A DNA stretch of 64,000 bases from positions 62,001-126,000 of the forward strand of contig JADJJK010000004.1 in assembly GCA_016706545.1 (NCBI GenBank). Direction: 5' to 3'. This DNA is from Myxococcales bacterium. Its GTDB lineage: Bacteria > Myxococcota_A > Polyangia > Haliangiales > Haliangiaceae. The notes under the pieces are model-generated. The model was not told the origin of the DNA. It saw nothing but the letters and a program-made list of their open reading frames with translations, and searched no databases. The stretch's first letter is position 1. Every line of letters starts with the position of its first letter. Both the position numbers and the translations under genes were made by a program. Of the stretch, positions 26,341 to 34,983 are shown in pieces.

Positions 26341-28833
26341 CTACTGCGCGCAGATCGGCGTGTCGTCGAACGGGTTCGCGTTCTCGGGGCGCTGACAGGG
26401 CGTGGTCGCCTTGCTCGCTGCGTCGTTGCCGGTATGAGCGGCGTTGACGCGCCGCAAGCTGAACGACTTGGTCACCTCGGCGGCGGAGAGATCAATCCTG
26501 GCGCTGGCCTCGACGAAGCGTTGCCGCCGTACCATCAGGGTGGCGGTGCCGGACTTCTTGGGCAGAAACACGCTCAGCGGGGTCTCGCCCAGCCGCTTGC
26601 CGCCGAGATAGACCTCCGCGCCCTTGGGGTCGGAGGTGACCTGGAGGTGCATCGTGGCCTCCACGGTCCGCAGCGGCGGAGCTGGCTCGATGGGGGGCGG
26701 CGCCTCGGGTTCCACGACGCCGGTCGTCTCCGCAGGGTCCGTCGGTGTGTTGGGTGTCGGCGGTGTGGGCGGCAGCGGATCTGCGCCGCGGTCCACCACG
26801 CGACCAACGGCGGGATCATCGGCGTTGGTTGGCGCCGGGGTGCCCTCGGTGTGCGCGACCCCGGTGACGTCATGGGGGCCCACGGCAGGGACCGCTGGCG
26901 TGGTCGCCACCGAGGCTGCTTGGTCAGCTCCCATCACCACGAAGAGCAGCACGCCGATGGCCACCACCAGCACCGCCACCATGATCGCCACCAGCGAGCC
27001 GCGGCGCGGCCGGATCACCACGTTCTCCACGATGGGTTTGCCTTGCGCCGAATGAGAGCCTTCATTGGCCCCAAAGGAACGGCTGCCCAGCGGCAACGCC
27101 ACCGCGGCGCCCGCGGTGGAGGTCTTGGAGTCGCTCATCGCCGCGAGCTGCGGCATGCTCAGGGGCGCGCTGGTCGCCGGGCGCTTGGACTCGCCCGTCG
27201 GGGCCTTGCCGAAGCCACGGCGCACGCCGGTGGGCGACAAGCTCAGATCTCGCGCCTCTCTGGCGCCGTCGGCGGCGGTGGGCACGCGCAGCGGCGACGC
27301 GACCGCGAGCGACAGCGGCGCCATCGCCCCCTCCCCGATCCCATGCAGCGATGGCTTGCGCTCCACTGGCACGTCGAGCTGCGAGGCAAAGGTCGGCTGC
27401 GCCTGCGGGTACGCCTTGGCGTCCCAGTCAAGCGCGTCCTCGGCTTCTTGCCCACCGCGCGGTAGATCGAGCAGCGTCTGCGACGCGCCGCCTTCGGCCG
27501 CCGGCGGCGTCGCGCCGACCGACATCATCGGCGCTGGCGTTGGCCCCGGATGCGCGCCAGCGCGAGCGCGTGACGATGGCTTGCCAGCCCAGGTGTTGCC
27601 CGAGCGAGAGACCTCTTTGGGCGGCCAGGTGTCCTTGGCGATCGCGGCCTCCGCCAGCGGCTCCCAGCTCACCAGGTTGTGCGTGCCGCGCGGCGCGCGA
27701 CCCCTGCCGTCGCCGCCGTCTTTGACCTCTGGATCGCCCTGCCCGATCTCGATCTGCTGCGAGGGATCTTCATCGAAGCCGCCGCCGAAGTGGGCGTGGC
27801 TATCGAGCGTGTTGGAGACGGTGTTCTCGCGCGCGAGCGGCGCGATGATCGACGAGCTGGCGCGCCCGCTGGTCTGCCACGGCTCGAGCACCTCGCCAAA
27901 CAGGTCCCGCATGAACCGGCCCAGCGCCATCGTCGAGGGCGACAACCGAAGCTGCGACGCAAAGGCCTCGATGTCCTCGAGCAGCGCCGCGCAGGTCGGA
28001 TACCGACGCGCCGGATCCGTGGTGAGCGCCATCATGACGATCTTCTCGAGCTGCGCTGGATATCCAGCCACCAGCCGAGAAGGCCGCACCACGTCGCCTG
28101 TGACGATGCGGTGCATGGTGTCGAAGTCCGAGTCGGCGCGGAAGCAGCGATGCTGCGTCGTGATCTCGTACAGGATGATGCCAAGCGAGAACACGTCGCT
28201 GCGGCGATCGACCGAGCGACCGCGGCACTGCTCCGGCGACATATAGGCGAACTTGCCCTTGATGATGCCGGACTGCGTCTGCACCGAGCGCGACGTGGCC
28301 TTGGCGATGCCAAAGTCCAGGAGCTTCACCGCGCCGTCGTATCCGATCATGATGTTCGATGGCGAGACATCTCGATGCACGATGCCCAGCGGCACCCCGT
28401 CCTGCGACCGACGATCGTGGGCGTGGTGCAGCCCTGCGGCGGCCCCGGCGACGATGGCCAGCGCGAGCTCGATGGGAATCCTCGCGCCGGTCTGTCCTGC
28501 CTTCGCCAGCACGGCGCGCAGATCCTGACCGTGGACATACTCCATGGCCAGGTAGTGGTTGCCGCCCTCCTGCCCCACCTCGAACACCTGGGCCACGTTC
28601 TGATGATTGAGCGCTGCAGCGAGCCGCGCCTCATCGAGGAACATGTCGACTGATTGCTTATCGGTGGCGCGCTCGGGCAGGATCATCTTCAGCACTACAT
28701 GGCGCTCGAAGTCTCCAATGCCCTTGGTGCGCGCGATGTAGATCCGCGCCATACCGCCTGCGGCGATCGGCGCAAGAATCTCGTACTTCCCCACCCTCGC
28801 GGGGGTTCCTGCTGCAGTAGCAACGGCACTCAC
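26341..28833 (-). CDS. membrane Ser/Thr protein kinase with C-terminal PEGA domain
   Basis: 830 residues, GTG start. Kinase domain at about 16-290: IAAGGMARIYIA, Lys49 in VVLKM, IVHRDVSPSNIMI (Asp155), DFG at 173-175, AYMSPEQCRGRSVDRRSDVF. A Pro/Ser/Ala linker of about 340 residues leads to a transmembrane helix (SLVAIMVAVLVVAIGVLLFV, near 640). After a second Pro/Thr-rich stretch comes a PEGA domain (about 740-805: LQVTSDPKGAEVYLGGKRLG, TPLSVFLPKKSGTATLMVRR) and a short Cys-containing tail. Unlike the kinase at 22277 this one is intact, so it serves as the template for judging that frameshift. Target unknown. Confidence 0.9.
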   Translation of the reverse strand: MSAVATAAGTPARVGKYEILAPIAAGGMARIYIARTKGIGDFERHVVLKMILPERATDKQSVDMFLDEARLAAALNHQNVAQVFEVGQEGGNHYLAMEYVHGQDLRAVLAKAGQTGARIPIELALAIVAGAAAGLHHAHDRRSQDGVPLGIVHRDVSPSNIMIGYDGAVKLLDFGIAKATSRSVQTQSGIIKGKFAYMSPEQCRGRSVDRRSDVFSLGIILYEITTQHRCFRADSDFDTMHRIVTGDVVRPSRLVAGYPAQLEKIVMMALTTDPARRYPTCAALLEDIEAFASQLRLSPSTMALGRFMRDLFGEVLEPWQTSGRASSSIIAPLARENTVSNTLDSHAHFGGGFDEDPSQQIEIGQGDPEVKDGGDGRGRAPRGTHNLVSWEPLAEAAIAKDTWPPKEVSRSGNTWAGKPSSRARAGAHPGPTPAPMMSVGATPPAAEGGASQTLLDLPRGGQEAEDALDWDAKAYPQAQPTFASQLDVPVERKPSLHGIGEGAMAPLSLAVASPLRVPTAADGAREARDLSLSPTGVRRGFGKAPTGESKRPATSAPLSMPQLAAMSDSKTSTAGAAVALPLGSRSFGANEGSHSAQGKPIVENVVIRPRRGSLVAIMVAVLVVAIGVLLFVVMGADQAASVATTPAVPAVGPHDVTGVAHTEGTPAPTNADDPAVGRVVDRGADPLPPTPPTPNTPTDPAETTGVVEPEAPPPIEPAPPLRTVEATMHLQVTSDPKGAEVYLGGKRLGETPLSVFLPKKSGTATLMVRRQRFVEASARIDLSAAEVTKSFSLRRVNAAHTGNDAASKATTPCQRPENANPFDDTPICAQ

Positions 28834-28902
28834 CAGGCGAGGATGGTTCCACTTGGATGGTTGAAGATCAAGGTTTCATTGGAAGTTGAACCAAGAATCT
28901 GT

Positions 28903-28933
28903 CAGGTAGTCCATGGTCACACCCGAGTGTCAA
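28903..28933 (-). promoter_or_regulatory. possible promoter of the 830-residue kinase
   Basis: On the minus strand a perfect TTGACA (28928-28933) is followed by TACCTG (28903-28908) after 19 nt, or CTACCT after 18. The -10 is weak. It would give a leader of about 65-70 nt before the GTG at 28833. Confidence 0.3.
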
Positions 28934-28949
28934 TCGCGCGTCCCCAGTT

Positions 28950-28965
28950 TGTCGCTCTCGCGACA
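28950..28965 (-). terminator. short hairpin just after pmbA
   Basis: TGTCGC-TCTC-GCGACA forms a 6-bp stem with a 4-nt loop immediately downstream of the pmbA stop. No T-run follows on the minus strand, so it is a weak terminator candidate at best. Confidence 0.25.
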
Positions 28966-28967
28966 CG

Positions 28968-30362
28968 TCACTTCGAGGTGCCGGCCACCATCATGTGAGA
29001 CACGCGGAGGCTTGGGCTCGCTACCGAGGAGCGGAACCTCAGATCGTTAGCTACCCCATCAATCCGGTGCAGAATGTCGTCGAAATTGGCGGCAATCGTA
29101 ATCTCGCTAACAGGAAACGTCAGCTCGCCATTCTCGATCCAGAATCCAATCGCCCCGCGGGAGAAGTCGCCAGTGACCGGATTGAAGCCCATGCCCATCA
29201 TCTGCGTGACGAACAGGCCAGAGCGGATGGGCGCCAGCAGCTCCGCGAGGGTCTGCGTCCCCGCGGACAAGATGAGATTGGAAGTGGTCGGGCCAGGGCT
29301 GCCCCCGATCGACCGTCCTGCTGACCCGGTGGACCGACGCCCAAGCTTGCGCCCGCTGTAGACGTCGCACAGCACGGTGGTCAAGACCCCGCGATCGATG
29401 AGGACGTTGCGGCGGGTGGGCAGCCCATCGCCGTCGAACGGTCGGCTCCCGGGACCTCGCGGCCGCAGCGGATCGTCGACCAGCGTGAACAGGTCAGAGG
29501 CGACTGACTGCCCTTCTCGACCGAGGAGGTAGCTGGACTTGCGCCAGAAGGACGAGCCATTGGCCACCGAGAACACCGAGCCCAGCAGCGAGCGCGCGAC
29601 CTCGGCATCGAACACGACGGGACACTCCTGGGTCTCCACCTTGCGAGAGCCAATCGTGCGCACCGTCCGCCGGGCCGCCTCGCGGCCGACCTCGTCGGCA
29701 GGCTCCAGCTCGGCGAGGAATCGAGAGGCGGTCCACCAGTGGCCGTTGCGCTTCTTGACGGTGGTGGGATCTGTGGGGTCGTCGCAGAGCGGCTGCACCA
29801 CCAGCGAGGCATAGCTTGACCGGTAGCCCCCGACGAAGCCGCCAGACGTCGCGAACGCGGTGACCCCAATCACTCGCGCCCACGTCGCACCCTCGGAGTT
29901 GGAGACGCGAGGATCATAGGCCCGCGCCGCGTCTTCCCCTTCCAGCGCCTGGCGGAGCGCCCACGCCGCGTCCACCTTCCCCACCTCCGGATCGTAGAGG
30001 TCCAGGTCGGGCACATCCTTGGCAAGCTCCGACGGGTCCGGCGGTGCGCCTGCGTCGTCGGGCTCTGCCAGCTCCGCCAGCGCCACGGTCTCTGCACACA
30101 GCGCCACCAGCGCGTCGCGGCGCAGGTCCGAGGTGTATGTGATCGCGCAGCGACCGCCGCGTTGCAGCCGCAGCCCAAGGCCTCGGCTGCCCGCTTCCTG
30201 CACGAGCTCTGGCTCCCCCAGCCGCACCGAGGCCGAGAGCTCCGAGCCGTCATGGACCAAGACCTCGACGTCGTCCGCGCCGGCCTTGCGCGCCAGCTCG
30301 ACGGTCTCCGCGGCCAGCGCGCGCAGCGCCGCGACGTTCTCCAGCGTGACTTCCGCGCTCAT
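28968..30362 (-). CDS. pmbA: PmbA/TldE, non-catalytic partner of the TldD metalloprotease
   Basis: 464 residues from the ATG at 30362, which overlaps the tldD stop by 4 nt. Family features include VRLGEPELVQEAGSRGLGLR, EGATWARVIGVTAFATSGGF, the ECPVVFDAEVARSLLGSVFS block, PFDGDGLPTRRNVLIDRGVL and the C-terminal GFNPVTGDFSRGAIGFWIEN. TldE lacks the HExxxH metal site and pairs with TldD in a heterodimer that degrades unfolded or modified peptides (microcin B17 maturation and CcdA turnover in E. coli). The length is normal. Confidence 0.92.
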   Translation of the reverse strand: MSAEVTLENVAALRALAAETVELARKAGADDVEVLVHDGSELSASVRLGEPELVQEAGSRGLGLRLQRGGRCAITYTSDLRRDALVALCAETVALAELAEPDDAGAPPDPSELAKDVPDLDLYDPEVGKVDAAWALRQALEGEDAARAYDPRVSNSEGATWARVIGVTAFATSGGFVGGYRSSYASLVVQPLCDDPTDPTTVKKRNGHWWTASRFLAELEPADEVGREAARRTVRTIGSRKVETQECPVVFDAEVARSLLGSVFSVANGSSFWRKSSYLLGREGQSVASDLFTLVDDPLRPRGPGSRPFDGDGLPTRRNVLIDRGVLTTVLCDVYSGRKLGRRSTGSAGRSIGGSPGPTTSNLILSAGTQTLAELLAPIRSGLFVTQMMGMGFNPVTGDFSRGAIGFWIENGELTFPVSEITIAANFDDILHRIDGVANDLRFRSSVASPSLRVSHMMVAGTSK

Positions 30363-31813
30363 ACCTGCGTGCCTCCCACCGTGATCGAAGCGATGCGCAC
30401 CGTCGGAGTGCCCACGTTGACCGGCACCGACTGACCGTCCTTGCCACAGGTCCACATCCCATCGGAGTACCGGTAGTCCGAGCCCACCATGTCCACGCGG
30501 CGCAGCACGTCAGGCCCGTTGCCGATGAGGTTCACGCCCCGCAGCGGGGTGGTCAGCTTGCCGTCCTCGATGAGGTAGCTCTCGAGCAGGGCGAACACGA
30601 AGTCTCCGTTGGAGATGTTGACCTGACCGCCGGAGAACCGCTTGGCGTAGATGCCGCGCTTCACCGAGCGCAGGATGTCCTCTGGGTTGTCCTGCCCACC
30701 CAGCAGCGCGGTGTTGGTCATGCGCGGCAGGGGCATGGAGCGGAAGGACTCGCGCCGGCCGTTGCCCGAGGGCGCGACTCCGAAGTGGCGGGAGCTGAGG
30801 CGGTCGTGCATGTACCCCACCAGGATGCCGTTCTCGATGAGGACGTTGCGCTGCGGCAGGTGACCTTCATCGTCGACGTTGATGGTGCCGCGCGAGTGCG
30901 CCACCGTGCCGTCGTCGATCACCGTACACAGCTTCGAAGCCACCTGCTGCCCGAGCTGGCCTGAGTAGTTGGAGGTTTGCTTGCGGTTGAAGTCCGCCTC
31001 CAGCCCATGCCCCACCGCCTCGTGCAGCAAGATGCCGGAGTCGCCTGGCCCCAGCACCACCGTCATCTCGCCGGCCGGCGCCTCGCGCGCGTCCAGCATG
31101 GCCACCGCGACCCGCGCCGCCTCGACTCCGTGCGCCGCGGCCTCGTGCGTGGAGTCCGCGAAGTACTCGAGGCCATAGCGACCGCCGCCACCGCCGCTCC
31201 CTGACTGCCGCTTGCCTGCCTGCTCGGCCACGGCGCGGGCGCCAAAGCGGATGGAGGGCTGCAGGTCGGTGGCGCGGACACCGTCGGAGGTGAACACCAG
31301 GATCTCGCGCAAGCTCTCGGCGAAGGACGCCTCCACCTTGATGATGCGCGGGTCATGGGCGCGCGCGGCGCGATCGGCGGCGCGCAGGAGCGCCAGCTTC
31401 TCGGGCGCGGCGACCATCAGCGACAGCTCTTCTACCGGGTAGTAGTTGGGGAGCTGCTGGCTGGTGAACCCTTGCGGAGGCAAGGTCTTTCCAGAGCGCG
31501 CGATCTGGCTCGCGGTGCGCGCCGCGTGCGCCATCTTCTCCCAGGAGAGGTCCTCGGTGTAGGCACACCCGGTGGCGTTCTTGGCGACCACGCGGACGCC
31601 AAGCCCCAGGGTGATGCCACGGCCCACCGTCTTGACTCGTTCTTCGTCCAGCACGTAGTCCGCGCTGACCCGGAACTCGAAGTACAGATCGGCGTAGTCC
31701 GCGCCGCCCTCCAGCGCCAGCTCGAGCAGCTTGTTGGCGAGATGGGAATCAATGGGCGCGTCTCCCTCCGCGGAGAAGGGGGCCCGCAACGCCGCCGGGA
31801 TGCGATGGCTCAT
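30359..31813 (-). CDS. tldD: TldD metalloprotease subunit
   Basis: 484 residues from the ATG at 31813. The zinc-site motif HEAVGH is at 264-269, followed by GLEADFNRK, and further conserved blocks (DDEGHLPQRNVLIENGILVG and SRHFGVAPSGNGRRESFRS) match TldD. With PmbA it forms the TldD/TldE protease. A more upstream start in the same frame (31936) is possible but the ATG chosen lies 8 nt after a TAGACT box. Translation is coupled to pmbA by the ATGA overlap. Confidence 0.93.
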   Translation of the reverse strand: MSHRIPAALRAPFSAEGDAPIDSHLANKLLELALEGGADYADLYFEFRVSADYVLDEERVKTVGRGITLGLGVRVVAKNATGCAYTEDLSWEKMAHAARTASQIARSGKTLPPQGFTSQQLPNYYPVEELSLMVAAPEKLALLRAADRAARAHDPRIIKVEASFAESLREILVFTSDGVRATDLQPSIRFGARAVAEQAGKRQSGSGGGGGRYGLEYFADSTHEAAAHGVEAARVAVAMLDAREAPAGEMTVVLGPGDSGILLHEAVGHGLEADFNRKQTSNYSGQLGQQVASKLCTVIDDGTVAHSRGTINVDDEGHLPQRNVLIENGILVGYMHDRLSSRHFGVAPSGNGRRESFRSMPLPRMTNTALLGGQDNPEDILRSVKRGIYAKRFSGGQVNISNGDFVFALLESYLIEDGKLTTPLRGVNLIGNGPDVLRRVDMVGSDYRYSDGMWTCGKDGQSVPVNVGTPTVRIASITVGGTQV

Positions 31814-31821
31814 GGACTTCG

Positions 31822-31827
31822 AGTCTA
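31822..31827 (-). promoter_or_regulatory. -10-like TAGACT box for tldD-pmbA
   Basis: Minus-strand TAGACT lies 8 nt before the tldD ATG at 31813; fits the leaderless pattern. No ribosome site is seen. Confidence 0.4.
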
Positions 31828-32005
31828 GCGTGGATTGCGCGGAACGTTGCCGCCCAGGACCTGCATCTGGCGCGTAGATCGGAAACATCGTGCCTGCGCG
31901 AGGACCCACGGACAGCGCCACGTAACGAAGCGCCACGAAGCGCCGCCAGGTTGGCGTCGCGTTTTGGCCGGAGCGCTGCGTGGCAGGGACGTCGCTGGCG
32001 GGGCG

Positions 32006-32623
32006 CTACTTGGGATCGCGGCCGTCCAGCGCGGCCAGCGTGGCCTCTGCGGCCGCCGCGGCTTCCTTGATCTCCGCCTCTCCTCCGCCAAGCCAGAGCC
32101 GCCCGAACGCGCCAAAGCTCACCATCTCGAGCAGGTGAATGTCGGCCGCCTTCTCTGCCGCGTTGGCCGCGAGCGCGGCGTAGGCCGCCGGGTACACTTC
32201 GAGGATATAGAGCGTCTGTCCGGCGACGATCATGTCGCCGTGCCGCATCCGGTTGATGAGCTGAGACTGCTGGCCGTCGATGCCGGTGATGATCTGGGAG
32301 GACACGACACGTGGGCGCATGCGCTCGCTGCGGGCGACCCCCATGCTGCGCGTGATCGCGTCCACCGCCGCCTCGACCTGGCCTTTGTCGCGATCGTGCA
32401 GCTCGAGCATGCCGTACGCTCGCTCGACGATCTGCATGCCAGGGCGACACGTCGTGGCCTTGAGCGCCTCGTCGGTCAGCCGGTTGATGGCGATGCCAGG
32501 GGCGATCTCGATGAAGAGCGCGGCTTCTTCTTCCCTTGGCATGAAGCCGGAGCACACGGTTTGCAGGAAACCGGTGAGCTGCGGCTGCAGCGAATCAAGG
32601 ACGCAGAGGGCTCGCAGCTCCAT
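32006..32623 (-). CDS. tandem BMC-domain (BMC-T-like) microcompartment shell protein
   Basis: 205 residues. Two similar halves are visible. The first (about 38-98) has ALFIEIAPGIAINRLTDEAL, KATTCRPGMQIVERAYGMLE, and QVEAAVDAI. The second (about 135-200) has TLYILEVYPAAYAALAANAA, EKAADIHLLEMVSFGAFGRL, and EIKEAAAAAEATL. Each half follows the BMC pattern: a first strand, a helix ending in an Ala/Lys-rich turn, a central strand, then a Gly loop and a helix of the VxxAxxA type. Tandem domains form trimers in microcompartment shells. No shell hexamer, pentamer or encapsulated enzyme gene is nearby. Assignment is by pattern, without alignment. Confidence 0.6.
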   Translation of the reverse strand: MELRALCVLDSLQPQLTGFLQTVCSGFMPREEEAALFIEIAPGIAINRLTDEALKATTCRPGMQIVERAYGMLELHDRDKGQVEAAVDAITRSMGVARSERMRPRVVSSQIITGIDGQQSQLINRMRHGDMIVAGQTLYILEVYPAAYAALAANAAEKAADIHLLEMVSFGAFGRLWLGGGEAEIKEAAAAAEATLAALDGRDPK

Positions 32624-32630
32624 CGATGCG

Positions 32631-32636
32631 ACGCTA
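32631..32636 (-). promoter_or_regulatory. -10-like TAGCGT box for the BMC-domain gene
   Basis: Minus-strand TAGCGT lies 7 nt before the ATG at 32623. It also implies the gene has its own promoter rather than being read from rluB. Confidence 0.35.
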
Positions 32637-32673
32637 GCTGCTTGACGCCGTCGGTGTCAAATCGCTGGCGACC

Positions 32674-34254
32674 TCAACGCATCGGGCCACGACCGCGACG
32701 CGCTGGCTTGCCCGGGCTAGCCGACCCGCTCTTGCGAACCGGCCGCTCACTGGCTGGCCGGCCGGGACGGCCTGGACGGCTCGACGCGCGTTCCTGGCTC
32801 GGGCGGGCGGTGCTCGGACGGCCGGCGCTCGGACGGCCGGTGCTCGGACGGCCGGTGCTCGGACGGCCGGTGCTCGGACGGCCGGCGCTCGGACGCGAAC
32901 TACGCTCGAACGTCGGACGATCGCCGCTCGGACGGCCGGCGCTCGGACGGCCGGTGCTCGGACGGCCGGCGCTCGGACGGCCGGTGCTCGGACGGCCGGT
33001 GCTCGGACGGCCGGTGCTCGGACCGCCGGCGCTCGGACGCGAACCACGCTCAAACGCCGGACGATCGCCAGTCGGACGGCCGGCGCTCGGACGGCCAGAA
33101 CTCGGACGGCCGGCGCTCGGGCGGCCAGCGCTCGGACGGCCGGTGCTCGGACGCGAACCACGCTCGAACGTCGGACGGTCGCTGCTCGGACGGCCAGCGC
33201 TCGGACGGCCGGTGCTCGGACGGCCAGAACTTGGGCGGCCGAAATCAGAGCGAGCCGCGGGGCTGGATCTCCTGGGCCCGCGGTCGACACGATCGACACG
33301 CTCGGCGCGGTCACGACCTTGGCCGGACTTCCCCGTGGCACGATCAGCGCGCGCGCCACGCTGGCCCGGCGCTGGGGAGGCAAAGGCGTCGCGGTCGACC
33401 GCTCGGTCATCCTGCGGCGGGGCGGCTGCGAGCTCGGCCTCCGCGCGGACCCTCCCGAGGGCACGCCGAGTCAGATCTGTCTCTTCGCGTGAGCTTCGCC
33501 AGACGCCGCGCGCGGTAGGGCGGTGGTCGAGTTCGACCAGATCGCGCAGCGCGTTGAGCTCCGTCTGATTCAGCTCGCGCGCATCCCCCACCCGCAGCCC
33601 GTGAAAGTTCAAGCTGGCGTAGGCCACGCGCTGCAACTTCTGCACCTGATATCCCAGGGCCTCGAACATGTTCTGCACCACGCGCTCGCCGGGTTCCACC
33701 AAGGTCACGGCCAGCCAGCTATGCCGGCTCTCCCCTGGCAGGACGTTGACCTCGGCCGGCATCGTGGTGCTGCCATCTTCTAGTCGCACGCCTCCTCGCA
33801 GCGCGTCGAGATGCTCTCGTGACACCTCACCGCGAACCTTGACGTGATACGTGCGCGCGATATGCCGCTGCGGGGAGACCAGCCTGGAGGCGAGCTCACC
33901 ATCGTTGGTCAGCAACAAGACGCCCTCGGTGTAGAAGTCGAGGCGCCCCACCGGCCGAACCGGGATCGGGAGGTTGGGCAGGTACTCCATCACCGTTGGA
34001 CGATCGCGATCGTCTTCGACCGCCGAGACGCAGCCTTTGGGCTTGTTCAAGATCACGTAGAACGTGTCGAGCGGCGTCACCGCCTCGCCATCCACGGTGA
34101 CGTGCGCCGTCTGGGCGTCGACCTTGGTGCCGAGCAAGCGGACCTGCTTGCCATTGACGCGGACCCGGCCGGCGACGATCAGCTCCTCCGCCTTGCGTCG
34201 CGCGGCCACACCAGCCGTGGCCAGATATCGTTGGAGTCGGATTTTTTCGCCCAT
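32674..34254 (-). CDS. rluB: RluB/RsuA-family 23S/16S rRNA pseudouridine synthase with GRPS repeats
   Basis: 526 residues. S4 RNA-binding domain at 4-60 (IRLQRYLATAGVAARRKAEE), then the catalytic domain with VILNKPKGCVSA, GRLDFYTEGVLLLTNDGEL (catalytic Asp in GRLD) and RTYHVKVRGEV, ending near residue 250. This part is normal for the family. The remaining 275 residues are Arg/Ser/Pro/Gly repeats of GRPS[TAS] type, with a longer unit (DRPTFERGSRPS and variants) recurring three times. The basic tail may bind RNA or be disordered. The start lies 3 nt after the acidic ORF's stop, so it is the last gene of the scp operon. RluB versus another RsuA-family member cannot be settled by eye. Confidence 0.85.
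   Translation of the reverse strand: MGEKIRLQRYLATAGVAARRKAEELIVAGRVRVNGKQVRLLGTKVDAQTAHVTVDGEAVTPLDTFYVILNKPKGCVSAVEDDRDRPTVMEYLPNLPIPVRPVGRLDFYTEGVLLLTNDGELASRLVSPQRHIARTYHVKVRGEVSREHLDALRGGVRLEDGSTTMPAEVNVLPGESRHSWLAVTLVEPGERVVQNMFEALGYQVQKLQRVAYASLNFHGLRVGDARELNQTELNALRDLVELDHRPTARGVWRSSREETDLTRRALGRVRAEAELAAAPPQDDRAVDRDAFASPAPGQRGARADRATGKSGQGRDRAERVDRVDRGPRRSSPAARSDFGRPSSGRPSTGRPSAGRPSSDRPTFERGSRPSTGRPSAGRPSAGRPSSGRPSAGRPTGDRPAFERGSRPSAGGPSTGRPSTGRPSTGRPSAGRPSTGRPSAGRPSGDRPTFERSSRPSAGRPSTGRPSTGRPSTGRPSAGRPSTARPSQERASSRPGRPGRPASERPVRKSGSASPGKPARRGRGPMR
32805..33240 (+). repeat. in-frame 15-bp repeat array encoding GRPS units of rluB
   Basis: CTCGGACGGCCGG-type 15-bp units recur over about 430 bp with few substitutions, interrupted at three places by a longer variant (near 32895, 33045 and 33155). 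Every unit keeps the reading frame. The near identity of the units makes it a candidate for length variation and for assembly collapse. Confidence 0.8.
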
Positions 34255-34257
34255 GGA

Positions 34258-34983
34258 TCACTCGTCCGTTCGCTCATCGCGAACGTCTTCCTCGGTAACC
34301 GCGATCTCTTCAGGATCCGTGAGGTCCGCCAGGCCCTCACCTCCAAGCTCGGCGCTCTCTGTCGAGCCCGACTCTTGCGCGATGCCGTCCTCCTCATGGA
34401 AGACGTGCTCGAAGGCGTGGCCAAAGGCGTCGTCACCGCGGTCTTGGGGGGCGTCCTCGGCGTCGGATCCTGCGCTCTTGGCCGCGTCGACGTCGTCTTC
34501 CAGGTCGCCGGTGTCCAGACCTTGCTGGGCAAGATCATCACCCTGGCTCCTGGCGTCATAGAAGGGCTCGGGATCTGGCTCGCCCGCTGGCTCGTCGGCG
34601 GCGTCTTGCTCATCTCCGAAGTGATGTTCGCGTGGAGCGCCGCGCGGTTCGTCGGCGGGCTCGCTCGCGAGCTCGTCGTAGGGCGGCTCCTCGGTGTCTT
34701 CGGCGGCCCAGTCCACCCGCGCTGGCGCGTCCAGCGGCGGCAACGGCATCGTCTCGACGCGATCGCTGTCGTCGTCCGCGTCTTCGTCCGCGTCTTCGTC
34801 CGCGTCTTCGTCCGTGTCGTCGTCTGCGTCGTCGGGTTCAGGATCGTCGAACTCGGGATCGAGCTCCGAACCGAGCTCGGGATCGAAGTTTGGATCGCGT
34901 TCCGACTCCGTCCCGAGCGCTGCAGCCGCTACATCATCCCCATCCCCGGCAACGCCCGGATCCGCGGGGCCTTGGACCGGCAT
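34258..34983 (-). CDS. acidic ORF between scpB and rluB (own gene or displaced ScpB tail)
   Basis: 241 residues if started at the ATG at 34983, which overlaps the scpB end by 50 nt and follows GAGG. The sequence is very rich in Asp and Glu (DPNFDPELGSELDPEFDDPE, DEDADEDADEDADDDSD) with scattered aromatic residues, and ends 3 nt before rluB. The coding-like composition and tight spacing support it as real. As scpB itself becomes acidic (EVVDEVVDEVIDEDIDEG) just before its stop, a one-base indel near 34975 could have cut one long ScpB tail in two. No domain is recognised. Confidence 0.45.
   Translation of the reverse strand: MPVQGPADPGVAGDGDDVAAAALGTESERDPNFDPELGSELDPEFDDPEPDDADDDTDEDADEDADEDADDDSDRVETMPLPPLDAPARVDWAAEDTEEPPYDELASEPADEPRGAPREHHFGDEQDAADEPAGEPDPEPFYDARSQGDDLAQQGLDTGDLEDDVDAAKSAGSDAEDAPQDRGDDAFGHAFEHVFHEEDGIAQESGSTESAELGGEGLADLTDPEEIAVTEEDVRDERTDE

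Noticed and set aside
32805..33240. Regular repeats resembling a CRISPR array
   Set aside because: Units are 15 bp, adjacent and without unique spacers, and all keep the rluB reading frame; they encode GRPS repeats.
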